NCBI GenBank assembly: GCA_017428245.1
Contig: JAFRRF010000011.1
Coordinates: forward strand, 1-64,000
DNA: 64,000 nt
Origin: Bacteroidales bacterium
GTDB taxonomy: Bacteria > Bacteroidota > Bacteroidia > Bacteroidales > UBA932
Direction of reading: 5' to 3'
Part shown: one piece after another, positions 1-8,084 of the stretch
How the letters are laid out: each line of letters opens with the position of its first letter
Position numbering within the stretch: the first letter of the stretch is position 1
Position numbers and translations under genes: made by a program
Notes under the pieces: model-generated
Seen by the model: the letters and a program-made list of their open reading frames with translations, nothing else
What the model was told of the DNA's origin: nothing
Databases searched by the model: none

Positions 1-48
1 GCCGAAGGACGGGCCGAAGGACGGGCCGAAGGACGGGCCGAAGGACGT
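1..48 (+). repeat. 4 x 12-bp tandem repeat coding AEGR
   Basis: The unit GCCGAAGGACGG occurs three times, followed by one copy with T at the last base. It is in frame within the Rpn-like gene and codes Ala-Glu-Gly-Arg. The array may begin left of the window. Slippage here would change protein length by four residues without shifting the frame. Confidence 0.9.
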
Positions 49-156
49 GCCGAAGAGCAGAGGGAGATTGCGCGGGCGATGAAGGTGCAGGGACTGGGCG
101 AAGCCGTCATTGCTGTTTGCACCGGTCTGTCGCCTGAAGACCTCGCATCGCTATAA
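1..156 (+). CDS. C-terminal fragment of Rpn/PD-(D/E)XK nuclease-family protein
   Basis: Only the last 51 residues lie in the window; the gene begins to the left of base 1. The reading frame opens with four tandem AEGR units and ends with a short tail (…GLSPEDLASL) and a TAA stop at 154-156. A run of AEGR-type charged repeats before a short 'ARAMK…G…I…TGLS..E' tail is typical of the C-terminus of the Rpn family (recombination-promoting nuclease/putative transposase, PF12784), which is abundant in Bacteroidales. The catalytic nuclease domain is outside the window, so the assignment rests on the tail alone. The stop is followed at 182-226 by a hairpin that faces the opposite gene. Confidence 0.6.
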   Translation, partial: AEGRAEGRAEGRAEGRAEEQREIARAMKVQGLGEAVIAVCTGLSPEDLASL

Positions 157-181
157 TCATAATACACGTTTATCTGCTGGC

Positions 182-226
182 ACAAAAAAAAAGAAGCGTC
201 CGCACTGAAGAAGGAGGCGGACGCTT
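182..226 (-). terminator. Rho-independent terminator of the CotH operon
   Basis: A perfect 10-bp stem (194-203 with 217-226, AAGCGTCCGC and its complement) encloses a 13-nt loop. On the minus strand the stem is followed by a run of T (184-192 read as A on plus). It lies 40 bases past the CotH stop and closes the left-hand surface-protein operon. On the plus strand it lacks a good T tract. Confidence 0.85.
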
Positions 227-265
227 TCAGACTGACAAAAAGGTGTCAATTTGAATAAGAAGAAG

Positions 266-2464
266 TCAGTCTGATAACATATTGTTTATCTCGGTGTCAT
301 TCATCTGGTTGATGCGGCGGGACAAGTTGTCGGTGAGACGTTTGAAGGCCTCCCAGACGCCAATTCCTTCGTCACCGTTGACGGAGGGCTGTCCGCCGAG
401 ATTTTGCCAGCGAACCCAATCGTTGTCGATAGAGACGGCCAGCGGCATCACTGCGGAATTGGACGATCGGAATTTGGCAGCATATTCACTGCAGACTTCA
501 CGCAGGATGGGCTTCACAATCGGCCACAATTCCTCGACGCGAGCTTTGAAAACAGCGTCCTTCAACATATACGGATACCAAATCGAATAGTGATACACCG
601 GAGTCATTGCATAATCTTGCTTGAACGTCCCGTAGTCGAAATCCCAAAGCGGTCCCATCATCAGCTTGCCACCACGGTCCTTATGCATAAACGCACTCTT
701 CGGATGAAGGGGCTCATAGTTGCCGACAACTTCCTGTACGAACATCCAGCAGATAAACGAGTCGATATCGACATCATTCAACCAAGAATTGCCGTGGTTG
801 ACGATGCTGCTTTGAACCCCGTTGATATAATTTTTAAACCAATTGAATTGTTCCGGAGTGATGTCCTCTTCCGGACTCTTTATCATCACGGGCAGATGAT
901 AGTTGTTTCCGCTCTTTCCATGTCGGTTATAAGGATATGTATCCGGGAAATAATTGGTCCAGAACTGATGTCCTTCCCCCTCGTCCATCTCGATGCCGCA
1001 CTCCAGCAGATAGCCGCCGGTGATGGACTCCTCATCGATATCCATGGACTTCATCTCCTTGATGTTGACCCGGTTCTTGGCCACTTTGATATGCTCCACC
1101 AAGTAGTAGTTGCCCAGGAACACGTTGTTCACCACAAGCTCCACATATTTGCCGCGGGGCGTCCAGTCGAAGCCGATGCCGCGCTCGGCCAGACGACGGC
1201 CGAGTTCGAGGGCAAGGTCGTTGCGAAGACGCGTGCGGTCCAGATAATTGGCCAGCAGATCCCAGCGTTTGTCGGCGGGCATTCCAAGGAGAGATGCCTT
1301 CTTGCCCAGCTTGAACGCATAGGGCTTCTTCACATAGTTCCAGGTCGTATTGCCGCGGCCTCGGATGGAGGCCTCGCCCAAATCCGTCACAGTTCCATCT
1401 ACATCTTTCAGGTAAGCGTGTGAATTCTCTATCCAGTTTTCCTTGTCGATGCCCGATACGTTGGTGAGATCCGTCGTGGTGGCTGCGGCAGGTTCGAAGC
1501 CGGGCATATACACATACAGCACCGGCAGACCGTTGTTTACCGGCGGCAGATTGGGAATCACCGGCTCCGGCTCCACCGGCTTGGTCTCAAGAAGGAAGGC
1601 CTCCATCGGCTGGATACGGTTCCGTTCGATGTCAATCGTTTTCTGGGTCGCCTTGGTGGCTGCATTGCCTTCAGTGTCGGTGATGGTGACCGTGAAGCCC
1701 TTTGTGAATGTGGTGGGTGGCAGGGCGAAGAAGAAGGCGGTAGCCTCTTCAACCGTGGTGCCCGTGGTCACGCCTTCCCCGCAGTCGAGCGTCAGAGTGA
1801 GCGAGGCGGACAGCTGGGATTCGTCCGGGAAACTGACCACCGGGCCGCTTTCGGGTCGTGTGTCAATTTCCACGGAACCGGCGAGCGGCTCATTGTTGTT
1901 GCCTTGGAGAGCGATGGTTTTGACCTTAGCTCCACCATAGACCTGCAGTTTGAGGAAGCAAAGGGCATTCGAAAAACTCAGGTGATAGTCGTTCCGGTTC
2001 TGCGTCACAGCGGTCATCACGGACGCTCCAAGGCCGAAGGATCTTTCAGCATAACTCTGTGTCGCCGGAAGGATCGTGGTAATCACTCCGTTGGTTTCGT
2101 CAAGAAGTAAGTCTTCCCGGTACGGATAGATGGCGTAGTAGCGGTCCGTTTCAAATCCGCCGGAGAACACGACGGATTCAGCGGCGAATGCACCGCCCCT
2201 GTCGCCGGTCTTCCCCTGGAACAGGAACTTCTGCCCATAAGTGCTGAAGAAAATGGCGATGGCGTCGTTGGCCGTCCAGTGCATCCGGACGTTCGTGCCG
2301 GTTCCGTCAATATAAGTGCGCGTAGCAGGACCTTGCCCATTATCGGGCTGGACAATCTCGGACGTGAACGTCATGTCCGTGAGTGTCGCCGGGTTGCCGG
2401 GGAGGTCGCAGGAAGAAACAAGGAGAGCCAAAAAGGCAAAAAGTGATGTGATGTGTGTTTTCAT
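266..2464 (-). CDS. CotH-kinase lipoprotein with fimbrillin-like N-terminal domain
   Basis: A 732-residue lipoprotein: the signal peptide ends in a lipobox with Cys19. Residues about 30-290 resemble the N-terminal domain of Bacteroidales fimbrillin-like proteins (TRT, then Trp and an 'AIAIF' strand, then 'YYAIYPY'). A Pro/Glu linker near residue 300 leads to a CotH kinase domain of about residues 310-730. Family motifs are visible there: RGRGNTTW at 364-371 followed by KKPYAFKL, and GPLWDFDYG near residue 605, the region holding the metal-binding aspartate in characterised CotH kinases. CotH enzymes are atypical protein kinases, known best from spore coats; the target here is unknown. The gene is last in a minus-strand operon, 66 nt after a tiny peptide gene, and is followed by a strong terminator. 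The lipid anchor suggests action at the cell surface, which is inference. Confidence 0.88.
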   Translation of the reverse strand: MKTHITSLFAFLALLVSSCDLPGNPATLTDMTFTSEIVQPDNGQGPATRTYIDGTGTNVRMHWTANDAIAIFFSTYGQKFLFQGKTGDRGGAFAAESVVFSGGFETDRYYAIYPYREDLLLDETNGVITTILPATQSYAERSFGLGASVMTAVTQNRNDYHLSFSNALCFLKLQVYGGAKVKTIALQGNNNEPLAGSVEIDTRPESGPVVSFPDESQLSASLTLTLDCGEGVTTGTTVEEATAFFFALPPTTFTKGFTVTITDTEGNAATKATQKTIDIERNRIQPMEAFLLETKPVEPEPVIPNLPPVNNGLPVLYVYMPGFEPAAATTTDLTNVSGIDKENWIENSHAYLKDVDGTVTDLGEASIRGRGNTTWNYVKKPYAFKLGKKASLLGMPADKRWDLLANYLDRTRLRNDLALELGRRLAERGIGFDWTPRGKYVELVVNNVFLGNYYLVEHIKVAKNRVNIKEMKSMDIDEESITGGYLLECGIEMDEGEGHQFWTNYFPDTYPYNRHGKSGNNYHLPVMIKSPEEDITPEQFNWFKNYINGVQSSIVNHGNSWLNDVDIDSFICWMFVQEVVGNYEPLHPKSAFMHKDRGGKLMMGPLWDFDYGTFKQDYAMTPVYHYSIWYPYMLKDAVFKARVEELWPIVKPILREVCSEYAAKFRSSNSAVMPLAVSIDNDWVRWQNLGGQPSVNGDEGIGVWEAFKRLTDNLSRRINQMNDTEINNMLSD

Positions 2465-2487
2465 AGCCGAAACTATTTATAGAAGGA

Positions 2488-2515
2488 CAGGGCCGGGAAT
2501 AACCTCCCGGCCCTG
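2488..2515 (-). promoter_or_regulatory. Strong hairpin between tiny peptide gene and CotH gene
   Basis: A perfect 10-bp GC-rich stem (2488-2497 with 2506-2515, CAGGGCCGGG and complement) with an 8-nt loop lies 24 bases before the CotH start on the same mRNA. No T tract follows it on the minus strand, so it is probably not a simple terminator. It could set a different expression level for the last gene by partial termination, mRNA processing or masking translation. This is inference from position and structure. Confidence 0.6.
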
Positions 2516-2530
2516 TTTACAAGTCGTCGA

Positions 2531-2647
2531 TTACCAAGATTCCGTGGGATTCTCACCAGGGTCTTGCATGTTAGATCCGCCGTTTAGAACGGGCGGTGCG
2601 TCCAGTGCGATTTCCTCAGTGGAAGGGTGCTCGTAAGAGCGTTTCAT
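2531..2647 (-). CDS. Tiny peptide C of the KxYxxP...LxGS family
   Basis: A 38-residue peptide that I do not recognise from any named family. Its N-terminus KRSYEHP and the following 'LNGGS' match the pattern of two longer peptides at 5464-5640 and 8709-8891 (K-x-Y-x-x-P, then a Pro, then L-x-G-S). Its last residue is Trp; the others end in Trp-Gln. The start at 2647 has AGGA five bases upstream; an in-frame ATG at 2668 would add seven residues and overlap the preceding lipoprotein stop by 11 nt. It sits between lipoprotein A and the CotH lipoprotein, so it too precedes a large lipoprotein gene. No signal peptide is visible. Confidence 0.6.
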   Translation of the reverse strand: MKRSYEHPSTEEIALDAPPVLNGGSNMQDPGENPTESW

Positions 2648-2657
2648 TACGTCCTGA

Positions 2658-5450
2658 TTATTGTTCATGAACGGCTCGGATGGCGTAGCAGGCGGCCTTG
2701 TCCTGGTCGTTGCGGGCACGCAAAGTAGTTTCGCTCAAGTAGAGGAACTTTGAACAAGCCCTCCAGTCGGAATCGTTGCGCGAGTCAGGGGCTGTTGTCC
2801 AATAGTAACCGAGCGACGTCACATCGAAAATACCCTGAACGCCGTTACCGCCTCTTGCTCCGGTGAAGGGAAAGAAGTGATGGTCATTATTGTTGAATCT
2901 CCAACCCTCTCCCGTAATCAGCGTAGCGCCTGCGGGAGCAGTGGTCACCCAATCGCTCTGGTTACGGGTGAATGCTCCGAAGAAGAATCCGTAAGGCACG
3001 CAGAATCCGGGAGGACAGGGATCGTAAACAGTTTTAACAGGTAACCGGTTGTCGAAAGGATCTGGTGTACCAATCGATGTATTAGTATACGGAATAAGGT
3101 CTGCATCCCAAAGGTTGCCGATAAAGACGTCACCCGCTCCGCCAAGATAGATACGTTTCCCATTGCCACCGGTTGCTGAGACCTCTTTATGATACTGAAT
3201 ATGAGGATTCTGGATGGAATGACCTACGGTAACTTTTTCCGAGGTTGCCGGAGGAGTCTCGTGAATGATATGGGTATTATCGGTAGTAAGCACAAAATCG
3301 GCAGCAGAATAGTAAGTCTTGTTACGGACCGAACTGGCCGCGGGAAGCATCGGATCCTTACGACCCCACTGGTAGAACGTATTGGAACCCACATTAGGAG
3401 CGACATAGGTTGACTCGCCGATTTGCTCAATGGCGAAAGCGGTCCCCGTAACACCACCCGTTTCCGTCTGCTTCACATGAACATAGAAAGTCCAGTCGTT
3501 CCAATGCGTAGTATTGGCGGTTTTCGCATCAGTCCAACCCAGGTTGTAAGGCAACATCTGATGGGTCACACTATTCAAGTCTGTGACCGATACAGGAGAC
3601 AGGTCTTTCTCCGTAACCCACAAATGCCAGCTCCATACAATTACATCCGAAGCATTGCGTACGGCGACTACGATATTGCCGGGCCGGATATTATCTTTTT
3701 TGATTTCGAAATCGAGGTAGTCGCCGTTGATGGCAAGGTCGGAATCAAGAAGGATCTGATTGGCGGCACCATCGACATCCTGCCAAACTACCACTGCACT
3801 GGTAACCGTAATTCCGTTGCCCGAAATCCAGGGATCGACAATTTTCCCGTCGTCATGACGCAGGAAAGTGCGCATGTAATGATCATTATCATTATTGCCG
3901 GTATCATACGCCTTTAAACCCTGATACGCATGATTATTGGTAGTTCCGTTCTTGATAGCGTTACCATATACAAGCGGAATCCTGTAATGTCCGGCACGGG
4001 TGATTACATAGCAGTTTGCCGTCTCCCGACTGATTGTCGAATTAATGTTGCCGTAGAACGGGTGCGTAGACAGGTCGAAAGGACTGGAACTCGAGCCCAC
4101 TTCCGTGCGGTTGCGAAGTTCGGCAATGGCGCTGGCTTCCGAATCGTGGCCAGTCGTTTCCTTCTCACTATCATAATGGGTGCGTGCAATACTGGGGGTT
4201 ACTGTTTCACCCGTAGCACCACCGACACCACTTGTACTGGTTAAAGAAAGCCGGGCATCCGGTGTGGTAGACCAGCCGGAGGTTCCATTAGCCGAGAATT
4301 CGAGCTGCCAGGGAACGGCCACCTTGTTGGTCGGGTCACTTGCTTTATATTTGTAGCTCTTGACCGTAAAGTCGGGAGCCGTCATAGCTACGTGGCCATA
4401 CGTGGTAATTGTACTGATGGGTTCGGGTTCGATGACATAGATCCACGGCTCATCCACTGTCGGCGCACCGACATTGATGCGGTACTTCTTGCATTTGTCG
4501 AAGGTCATGAAACTGCCGTCCTTCTTGAGATCGAGGGTCTTGTCGACCGTCTGTCCGTCGCTGGTAACATTCATCTTGATCGACATATTCTGCAGATCGC
4601 GGGGGAGTGCGAACAAAGTCACGGATGCACTGCTTCCATCAGCGATTGCGCTTGAGGGAAGACCGGTAACCGAAATCTCTTTGTTTGTACTGCTGGCCGT
4701 AGGGAAACCACCGAAAGAAGGATTCGCGCTTGCGGAAATCGTCCCCGTAAAACTGCCGTTGATGGCCATCGAGGAGGACGTCAGTTTCAACGAGTTGATC
4801 TTAAGGCCCTTGCCGGTGTTGTTGTTGATCGTGATCTGGAAAGCCGTAAAAGCCGGCTGGAACTCCAAATTGATGGTCGAACCGGCAGAAGCCGTCTTTG
4901 CCGCCCACATATAGGCATTGTCCATATCAGGCGCAGAGGCATTTGTATGCGTGGTGTAATTCTGCGTTGCCGGAATCGTACCCCCGATCGTGGCGTTGCT
5001 CGTTCCAACACTGATACTCGCATTGGCGTTTTTGGTCGGAGAAGGATAGATGGCATAGAAGGTATCGCTCGTAGCCGTCGTCGAAGACCAGCTCAAGCCG
5101 TCGCCTACTTTAGCGACAGTAGCTGTGCTGTTGCGGCCACTATGCTGATTGATATTTGCACTTTGAACGGCATACTCCGCAGAGGGGTTATTCGCCGCCG
5201 TCTTGACATTGTGGGCCATTACTCGGATCTGGTCTCCTGCGACCCAGTCGATCAACTCATACGGCTTCCCGTCCACAGTAACGTCAGTGCCGGTATAAAC
5301 AGTCTTGGTGCCCGGCAGGTTGTCGTATCCCGTCGCTGCCGTAAAAACCACCTCCTTGGAGTAATTGAAATCTGCGGGCTCGCAGCCGGCGATCAGCAGA
5401 ATCGCTACAAGGACCGGCAGTAAAATGCTATTGTATAAACGCTTTTTCAT
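2658..5450 (-). CDS. Large fimbrillin-like surface lipoprotein A
   Basis: A 930-residue lipoprotein. The chosen ATG at 5450 has AGGAGG six bases upstream; longer in-frame starts would run into the preceding tiny gene. The signal peptide ends in lipobox LIAGC with Cys23. Residues about 25-335 look like a Bacteroidales fimbrillin N-terminal domain (TKTVYTG, then 'DWVAGDQI', then 'FYAIYPSP'). The C-terminal third carries FYQWGRKDPM and VYDPCPPGF, motifs common in large fimbrillin-like or adhesin lipoproteins of this order. It is clearly paralogous along its length to the protein at 8891-11587. It probably sits on the outer face of the outer membrane as an adhesin or pilus-like component. It follows tiny peptide gene A by 13 nt and is followed by tiny gene C. 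Confidence 0.85.
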   Translation of the reverse strand: MKKRLYNSILLPVLVAILLIAGCEPADFNYSKEVVFTAATGYDNLPGTKTVYTGTDVTVDGKPYELIDWVAGDQIRVMAHNVKTAANNPSAEYAVQSANINQHSGRNSTATVAKVGDGLSWSSTTATSDTFYAIYPSPTKNANASISVGTSNATIGGTIPATQNYTTHTNASAPDMDNAYMWAAKTASAGSTINLEFQPAFTAFQITINNNTGKGLKINSLKLTSSSMAINGSFTGTISASANPSFGGFPTASSTNKEISVTGLPSSAIADGSSASVTLFALPRDLQNMSIKMNVTSDGQTVDKTLDLKKDGSFMTFDKCKKYRINVGAPTVDEPWIYVIEPEPISTITTYGHVAMTAPDFTVKSYKYKASDPTNKVAVPWQLEFSANGTSGWSTTPDARLSLTSTSGVGGATGETVTPSIARTHYDSEKETTGHDSEASAIAELRNRTEVGSSSSPFDLSTHPFYGNINSTISRETANCYVITRAGHYRIPLVYGNAIKNGTTNNHAYQGLKAYDTGNNDNDHYMRTFLRHDDGKIVDPWISGNGITVTSAVVVWQDVDGAANQILLDSDLAINGDYLDFEIKKDNIRPGNIVVAVRNASDVIVWSWHLWVTEKDLSPVSVTDLNSVTHQMLPYNLGWTDAKTANTTHWNDWTFYVHVKQTETGGVTGTAFAIEQIGESTYVAPNVGSNTFYQWGRKDPMLPAASSVRNKTYYSAADFVLTTDNTHIIHETPPATSEKVTVGHSIQNPHIQYHKEVSATGGNGKRIYLGGAGDVFIGNLWDADLIPYTNTSIGTPDPFDNRLPVKTVYDPCPPGFCVPYGFFFGAFTRNQSDWVTTAPAGATLITGEGWRFNNNDHHFFPFTGARGGNGVQGIFDVTSLGYYWTTAPDSRNDSDWRACSKFLYLSETTLRARNDQDKAACYAIRAVHEQ

Positions 5451-5463
5451 ACTCATCCTCCTT

Positions 5464-5640
5464 TTATTGCCATGTGTGATTGAATCCATCGGTTTCGGAA
5501 CCATAGGTTCCGAGTTCCTGTCCGGTCGAAGTGACCGTCATTGTCTCGATTGAACCCGCCAGCAAGGCGTTTTTCGGCACCAGGTCCACCTGACGCAGAA
5601 TGGCCGGTGAGACATACGCCTTTTTGCACTTTGTATTCAT
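5464..5640 (-). CDS. Tiny peptide A of the KxYxxP...LLxGS family
   Basis: A 58-residue peptide starting MNTKCKKAYVSP, the same start as its paralogue at 8709 (MNTKCYKVYESP); an ATG two codons upstream (5646) is possible. Shared features are SPAILR, a 'L-x-P-K-x-A-L-L-x-G-S' block, 'T-x-TGQE' and the C-terminus GFNHxWQ. It has no hydrophobic export signal and one Cys near the N-terminus. It is the first gene of the left surface-protein operon, 13 nt before lipoprotein A. The conserved leader-like half followed by a variable polar half recalls peptide precursors, but no modifying enzyme is nearby. Function unknown. Confidence 0.72.
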   Translation of the reverse strand: MNTKCKKAYVSPAILRQVDLVPKNALLAGSIETMTVTSTGQELGTYGSETDGFNHTWQ

Positions 5641-5677
5641 GCTCATATACTTAATATTTGTTTTCCAAAAGCAGTCT

Positions 5678-5691
5678 ATCTCTTGGTAAGA
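5678..5691 (+). repeat. Left 14-bp inverted repeat of putative invertible segment
   Basis: ATCTCTTGGTAAGA here is the exact reverse complement of 8663-8676. Each copy is centred on a small palindrome (ATCTCTT, three bases, AAGAGAT), imperfect in this copy (AAGAAAT). The copy lies between tiny gene A and the recombinase gene. Further out, ATACTTAATATTT is also shared with the other side but at a different spacing, which fits either a recombination site beside related leaders or a conserved leader element. Confidence 0.7.
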
Positions 5692-5699
5692 AATAGTTA

Positions 5700-5707
5700 T
5701 AAATTTG
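5700..5707 (+). promoter_or_regulatory. Candidate -7 box of the recombinase gene
   Basis: TAAATTTG fits the Bacteroides -7 consensus TAnnTTTG and lies 27 bases before the recombinase ATG. No TTTG is found at the usual 19-21 nt upstream, so this would be a weak promoter. It is inside the putative invertible segment and would keep driving the recombinase in either orientation. Confidence 0.45.
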
Positions 5708-5734
5708 TAGGGTAATTATTATAAACTATAAAAT

Positions 5735-6646
5735 ATGGCAGCCAAGAGAATGCTGACGTCCGACTATTTTGAGGCCAGAATCTGTGCGCTGGAGCGCGCA
5801 GAACGGTTTTCCACCAGCCAGAATTATAAGCGCACCTGGGACAGCTTCCGCCATTTCTTATGCGGGAAGCCGCTCACGATGGATCAGTTTTCTGCAGAAC
5901 TCATTGGTCGGTACAATCGTTATTTGTCGAGAAACGGACTGTTGCGCAACACCATTTCGTTTTACAACCGCGTGCTGCGTGCGCTATACAACCGGGCGGT
6001 ACGGGAAGGTTATGCGCGGCAGTGTCATCCTTTTTCTGAAGTATATACAGGGGTCGACACTACCCGGAAACGGGCTTTGTCGGTGGAAACGCTGCGCAGC
6101 ATCGCGGCACTGCAGTTATCCGGTTCCGGCCTGGAATTGACTCGCGACCTGTTTCTGTTCAGTTTCCAGGCTCGCGGGATGGCTTACGTAGATATGGCAT
6201 ACCTTACTCACAGCAACTTGAAAGACAACGCAATCCGTTATACGCGCCATAAAACGGGCCAGGTAATCACCGTCCGTGTGGAGCCCTGGATGCAGGAGAT
6301 TCTCGACCGGTGGAAGGGAACAACAACCTATCCTTATTTATTGCCGATCCTCCGTTCGAGCAATCCGAAAGAAGCCCACACGCAGTACACGGCCAGCCTG
6401 TGTGCCCATAATCGCAATTTGAAGAAAATCGGGAAAATGGTGGGGCTCGACTATCCGTTGAGTTCCTATTCCGCCCGTCACTCCTGGGCCACGGTGGCGC
6501 GCGACGCCCAGATACCCATTTCCATCATCAGTTCCAGTATGGGGCACACGTCGGAAGGCACGACGCGTATCTATCTCGCGCAACTTGACAACGGAGTCAT
6601 AGACCAGGCGAACCGCCAGGTATGGCACACGATTGGAATGCTTTAA
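5735..6646 (+). CDS. Tyrosine recombinase, Bacteroidales phase-variation type
   Basis: A 303-residue site-specific recombinase. The N-terminal half (about residues 1-110) is the SAM-like core-binding domain; the C-terminal half is the catalytic domain. Catalytic residues seen are Arg147 (FQARGM), Lys173 (HKTGQ), Arg248-His249 (SARHSW), His271 (MGHTSEGTT) and the nucleophile Tyr280 (RIYL). The usual His three residues before Arg248 is Tyr245 here. The length and lack of an arm-binding domain match the small Bacteroidales enzymes that invert promoters of surface-antigen genes, rather than phage integrases. It is the first gene inside the inverted-repeat-bounded segment and is transcribed away from the left surface-protein operon. 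Role in inverting 5678-8676 is inference. Confidence 0.88.
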   Translation: MAAKRMLTSDYFEARICALERAERFSTSQNYKRTWDSFRHFLCGKPLTMDQFSAELIGRYNRYLSRNGLLRNTISFYNRVLRALYNRAVREGYARQCHPFSEVYTGVDTTRKRALSVETLRSIAALQLSGSGLELTRDLFLFSFQARGMAYVDMAYLTHSNLKDNAIRYTRHKTGQVITVRVEPWMQEILDRWKGTTTYPYLLPILRSSNPKEAHTQYTASLCAHNRNLKKIGKMVGLDYPLSSYSARHSWATVARDAQIPISIISSSMGHTSEGTTRIYLAQLDNGVIDQANRQVWHTIGML

Positions 6647-6665
6647 ACTATTTGTTGATAAGTAT

Positions 6666-6697
6666 TTTGGGGTTTTCTGAAAAAACCGTTACCTTTG
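6666..6697 (+). promoter_or_regulatory. Promoter of sugar transferase-upxY (TTTG-N20-TACCTTTG)
   Basis: TTTG at 6666-6669 and TACCTTTG at 6690-6697, exactly 20 bases apart, give a textbook Bacteroides sigma-ABfr promoter. Transcription would start near 6704, leaving a leader of only about ten bases before the ATG at 6713. Confidence 0.8.
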
Positions 6698-6712
6698 TGC
6701 CCCCAATACCCA

Positions 6713-8062
6713 ATGAAACAGGAAGAAAGAAAGAGATTTGGAAGTATCGGCGTAATCGTCGCCGAGGATGTGGCGATGTCGCTTGCGGCTTCATTGCTGG
6801 CTATTCTGCTGGTTCGCTGGCTGAGTGAGCCGATTCCCGGGTTCAGCGCCATCGTTTTCAAGTGGCTGGCCTTTTCCCTGGTAGCCGTGTTCGCGGCTTT
6901 CATGATTACACAGACCTGGCGAAACGTGCGCCGCTATCCGACCACCCGTTCTTCGGTCCAGCTCATATCGGCGGCTGCCCTCAAGTCGCTGTTGCTGGGG
7001 TTGGTTCTGTTGATCGGCTGGGTTGATCTTCCTTCGGCGTCGTTAGGTCTGACAGCCGTGATGTCGGATTTCCTGATGACGACATTCCTGCTGATTTTAA
7101 GCCGATATGCGGCCCGGCAACTTGCCCGGGAACCAATTCGGGTGCAAAACGCATCCAAGCGGAAGACCGCACTGGTCGTTGGTACGAGCGTTTCTTCCGT
7201 GCGGATGGCTTCTGAACTGGAGAAGGATGGCAGCTACACGGTTTTGGCCTTTGTCACGCGCGACCGGGGTATGGCAGGCCGCGTGGTAGCCGACCGTATG
7301 GTCTGTTATTGCGAGAACGTCAAGGATCTCGACCAGTTGCAGTGGCGTCTGGGCGGCATCGACTGCGTCTTCATCCCGAAAGACCATATGCTGAACGAGT
7401 CTGAGGATGGGGACGACGGGGCCGTTTCCCGCGCCGATGATTCGCCGGAGTTCCAGGCCGACAGCATGTCGGCCGCCGGACATATAGTGAAACACCTTTT
7501 CGACACGTTTGTTTCGGGCGTGCTGATGGTGTTGTTTTCGCCGCTGGCCGCCATCTGTGCTATCGCTGTCAAACTGGGCGACGGCGGTCCTGTCATCTAT
7601 GCGCAGGAACGCATCGGCCTCCACGGCAAGCCTTTCAAAATCTACAAGTTCCGGACGATGCGCATCGATGCTGAGGCGATGAATACCCCCGCATTGGCCA
7701 AGGGTGAAGAAGACCCGCGCCTTACCCGCGTCGGCCGCTATCTGCGGGTCCATCATCTCGACGAACTGCCGCAACTCTGGAATGTTTTCAAGGGCGACAT
7801 GTCGTTCATCGGCTACCGGCCCGAACGGCCATATTATATCGGCAAGATCATGGCCATGAATCCCTGCTATCGCTTTCTTTATCAGATGCGGCCGGGCATC
7901 ACCTCCTACGCGACGCTCTACAACGGCTATACTTCCACGCTCGAAAAGATGCTGACCCGGCTGGAGATGGACCTATATTATTTACGCACGCGATCCGTGT
8001 GGACCGACATCCGCGTCTTGGGTCTGACCTTCCTTCGCATCGTGGCGGGTAAACGCTTCTGA
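6713..8062 (+). CDS. Undecaprenyl-phosphate sugar-1-phosphate transferase (initiating enzyme)
   Basis: A 449-residue inner-membrane enzyme of the WbaP/PglC-type bacterial sugar transferase family (PF02397). It moves a sugar-1-phosphate from a UDP-sugar to undecaprenyl phosphate, the first step of a capsule repeat unit. The N-terminal 140 residues form about four membrane helices; residues about 150-225 form a Rossmann-like region (ALVVGTSVSS); a hairpin membrane helix near 265-285 precedes the catalytic domain with KIYKFRTMR, DELPQLWNV and MSFIGYRPERP. The start at 6713 fits the promoter; an upstream in-frame TTG is not needed. It stands apart from the long capsule operon, inside the putative invertible segment, with UpxY 22 nt downstream. 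Confidence 0.92.
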   Translation: MKQEERKRFGSIGVIVAEDVAMSLAASLLAILLVRWLSEPIPGFSAIVFKWLAFSLVAVFAAFMITQTWRNVRRYPTTRSSVQLISAAALKSLLLGLVLLIGWVDLPSASLGLTAVMSDFLMTTFLLILSRYAARQLAREPIRVQNASKRKTALVVGTSVSSVRMASELEKDGSYTVLAFVTRDRGMAGRVVADRMVCYCENVKDLDQLQWRLGGIDCVFIPKDHMLNESEDGDDGAVSRADDSPEFQADSMSAAGHIVKHLFDTFVSGVLMVLFSPLAAICAIAVKLGDGGPVIYAQERIGLHGKPFKIYKFRTMRIDAEAMNTPALAKGEEDPRLTRVGRYLRVHHLDELPQLWNVFKGDMSFIGYRPERPYYIGKIMAMNPCYRFLYQMRPGITSYATLYNGYTSTLEKMLTRLEMDLYYLRTRSVWTDIRVLGLTFLRIVAGKRF

Positions 8063-8084
8063 TTTACCTGTTCCGGGAAGATCC

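Noticed and set aside
1..48. Possible CRISPR-like repeat
   Set aside because: Units are 12 bp with no spacers, are in frame and code AEGR.
404..1423. A 339-codon open frame opposite the CotH gene
   Set aside because: No family features; the CotH frame has a lipobox, RGRGN and WDFD motifs and explains the open frame.
5735..6646. Recombinase as an integrase of a mobile element
   Set aside because: No tRNA, direct-repeat attachment sites or transfer and phage genes are seen around it. Its size and the inverted repeats fit a local inversion system better.
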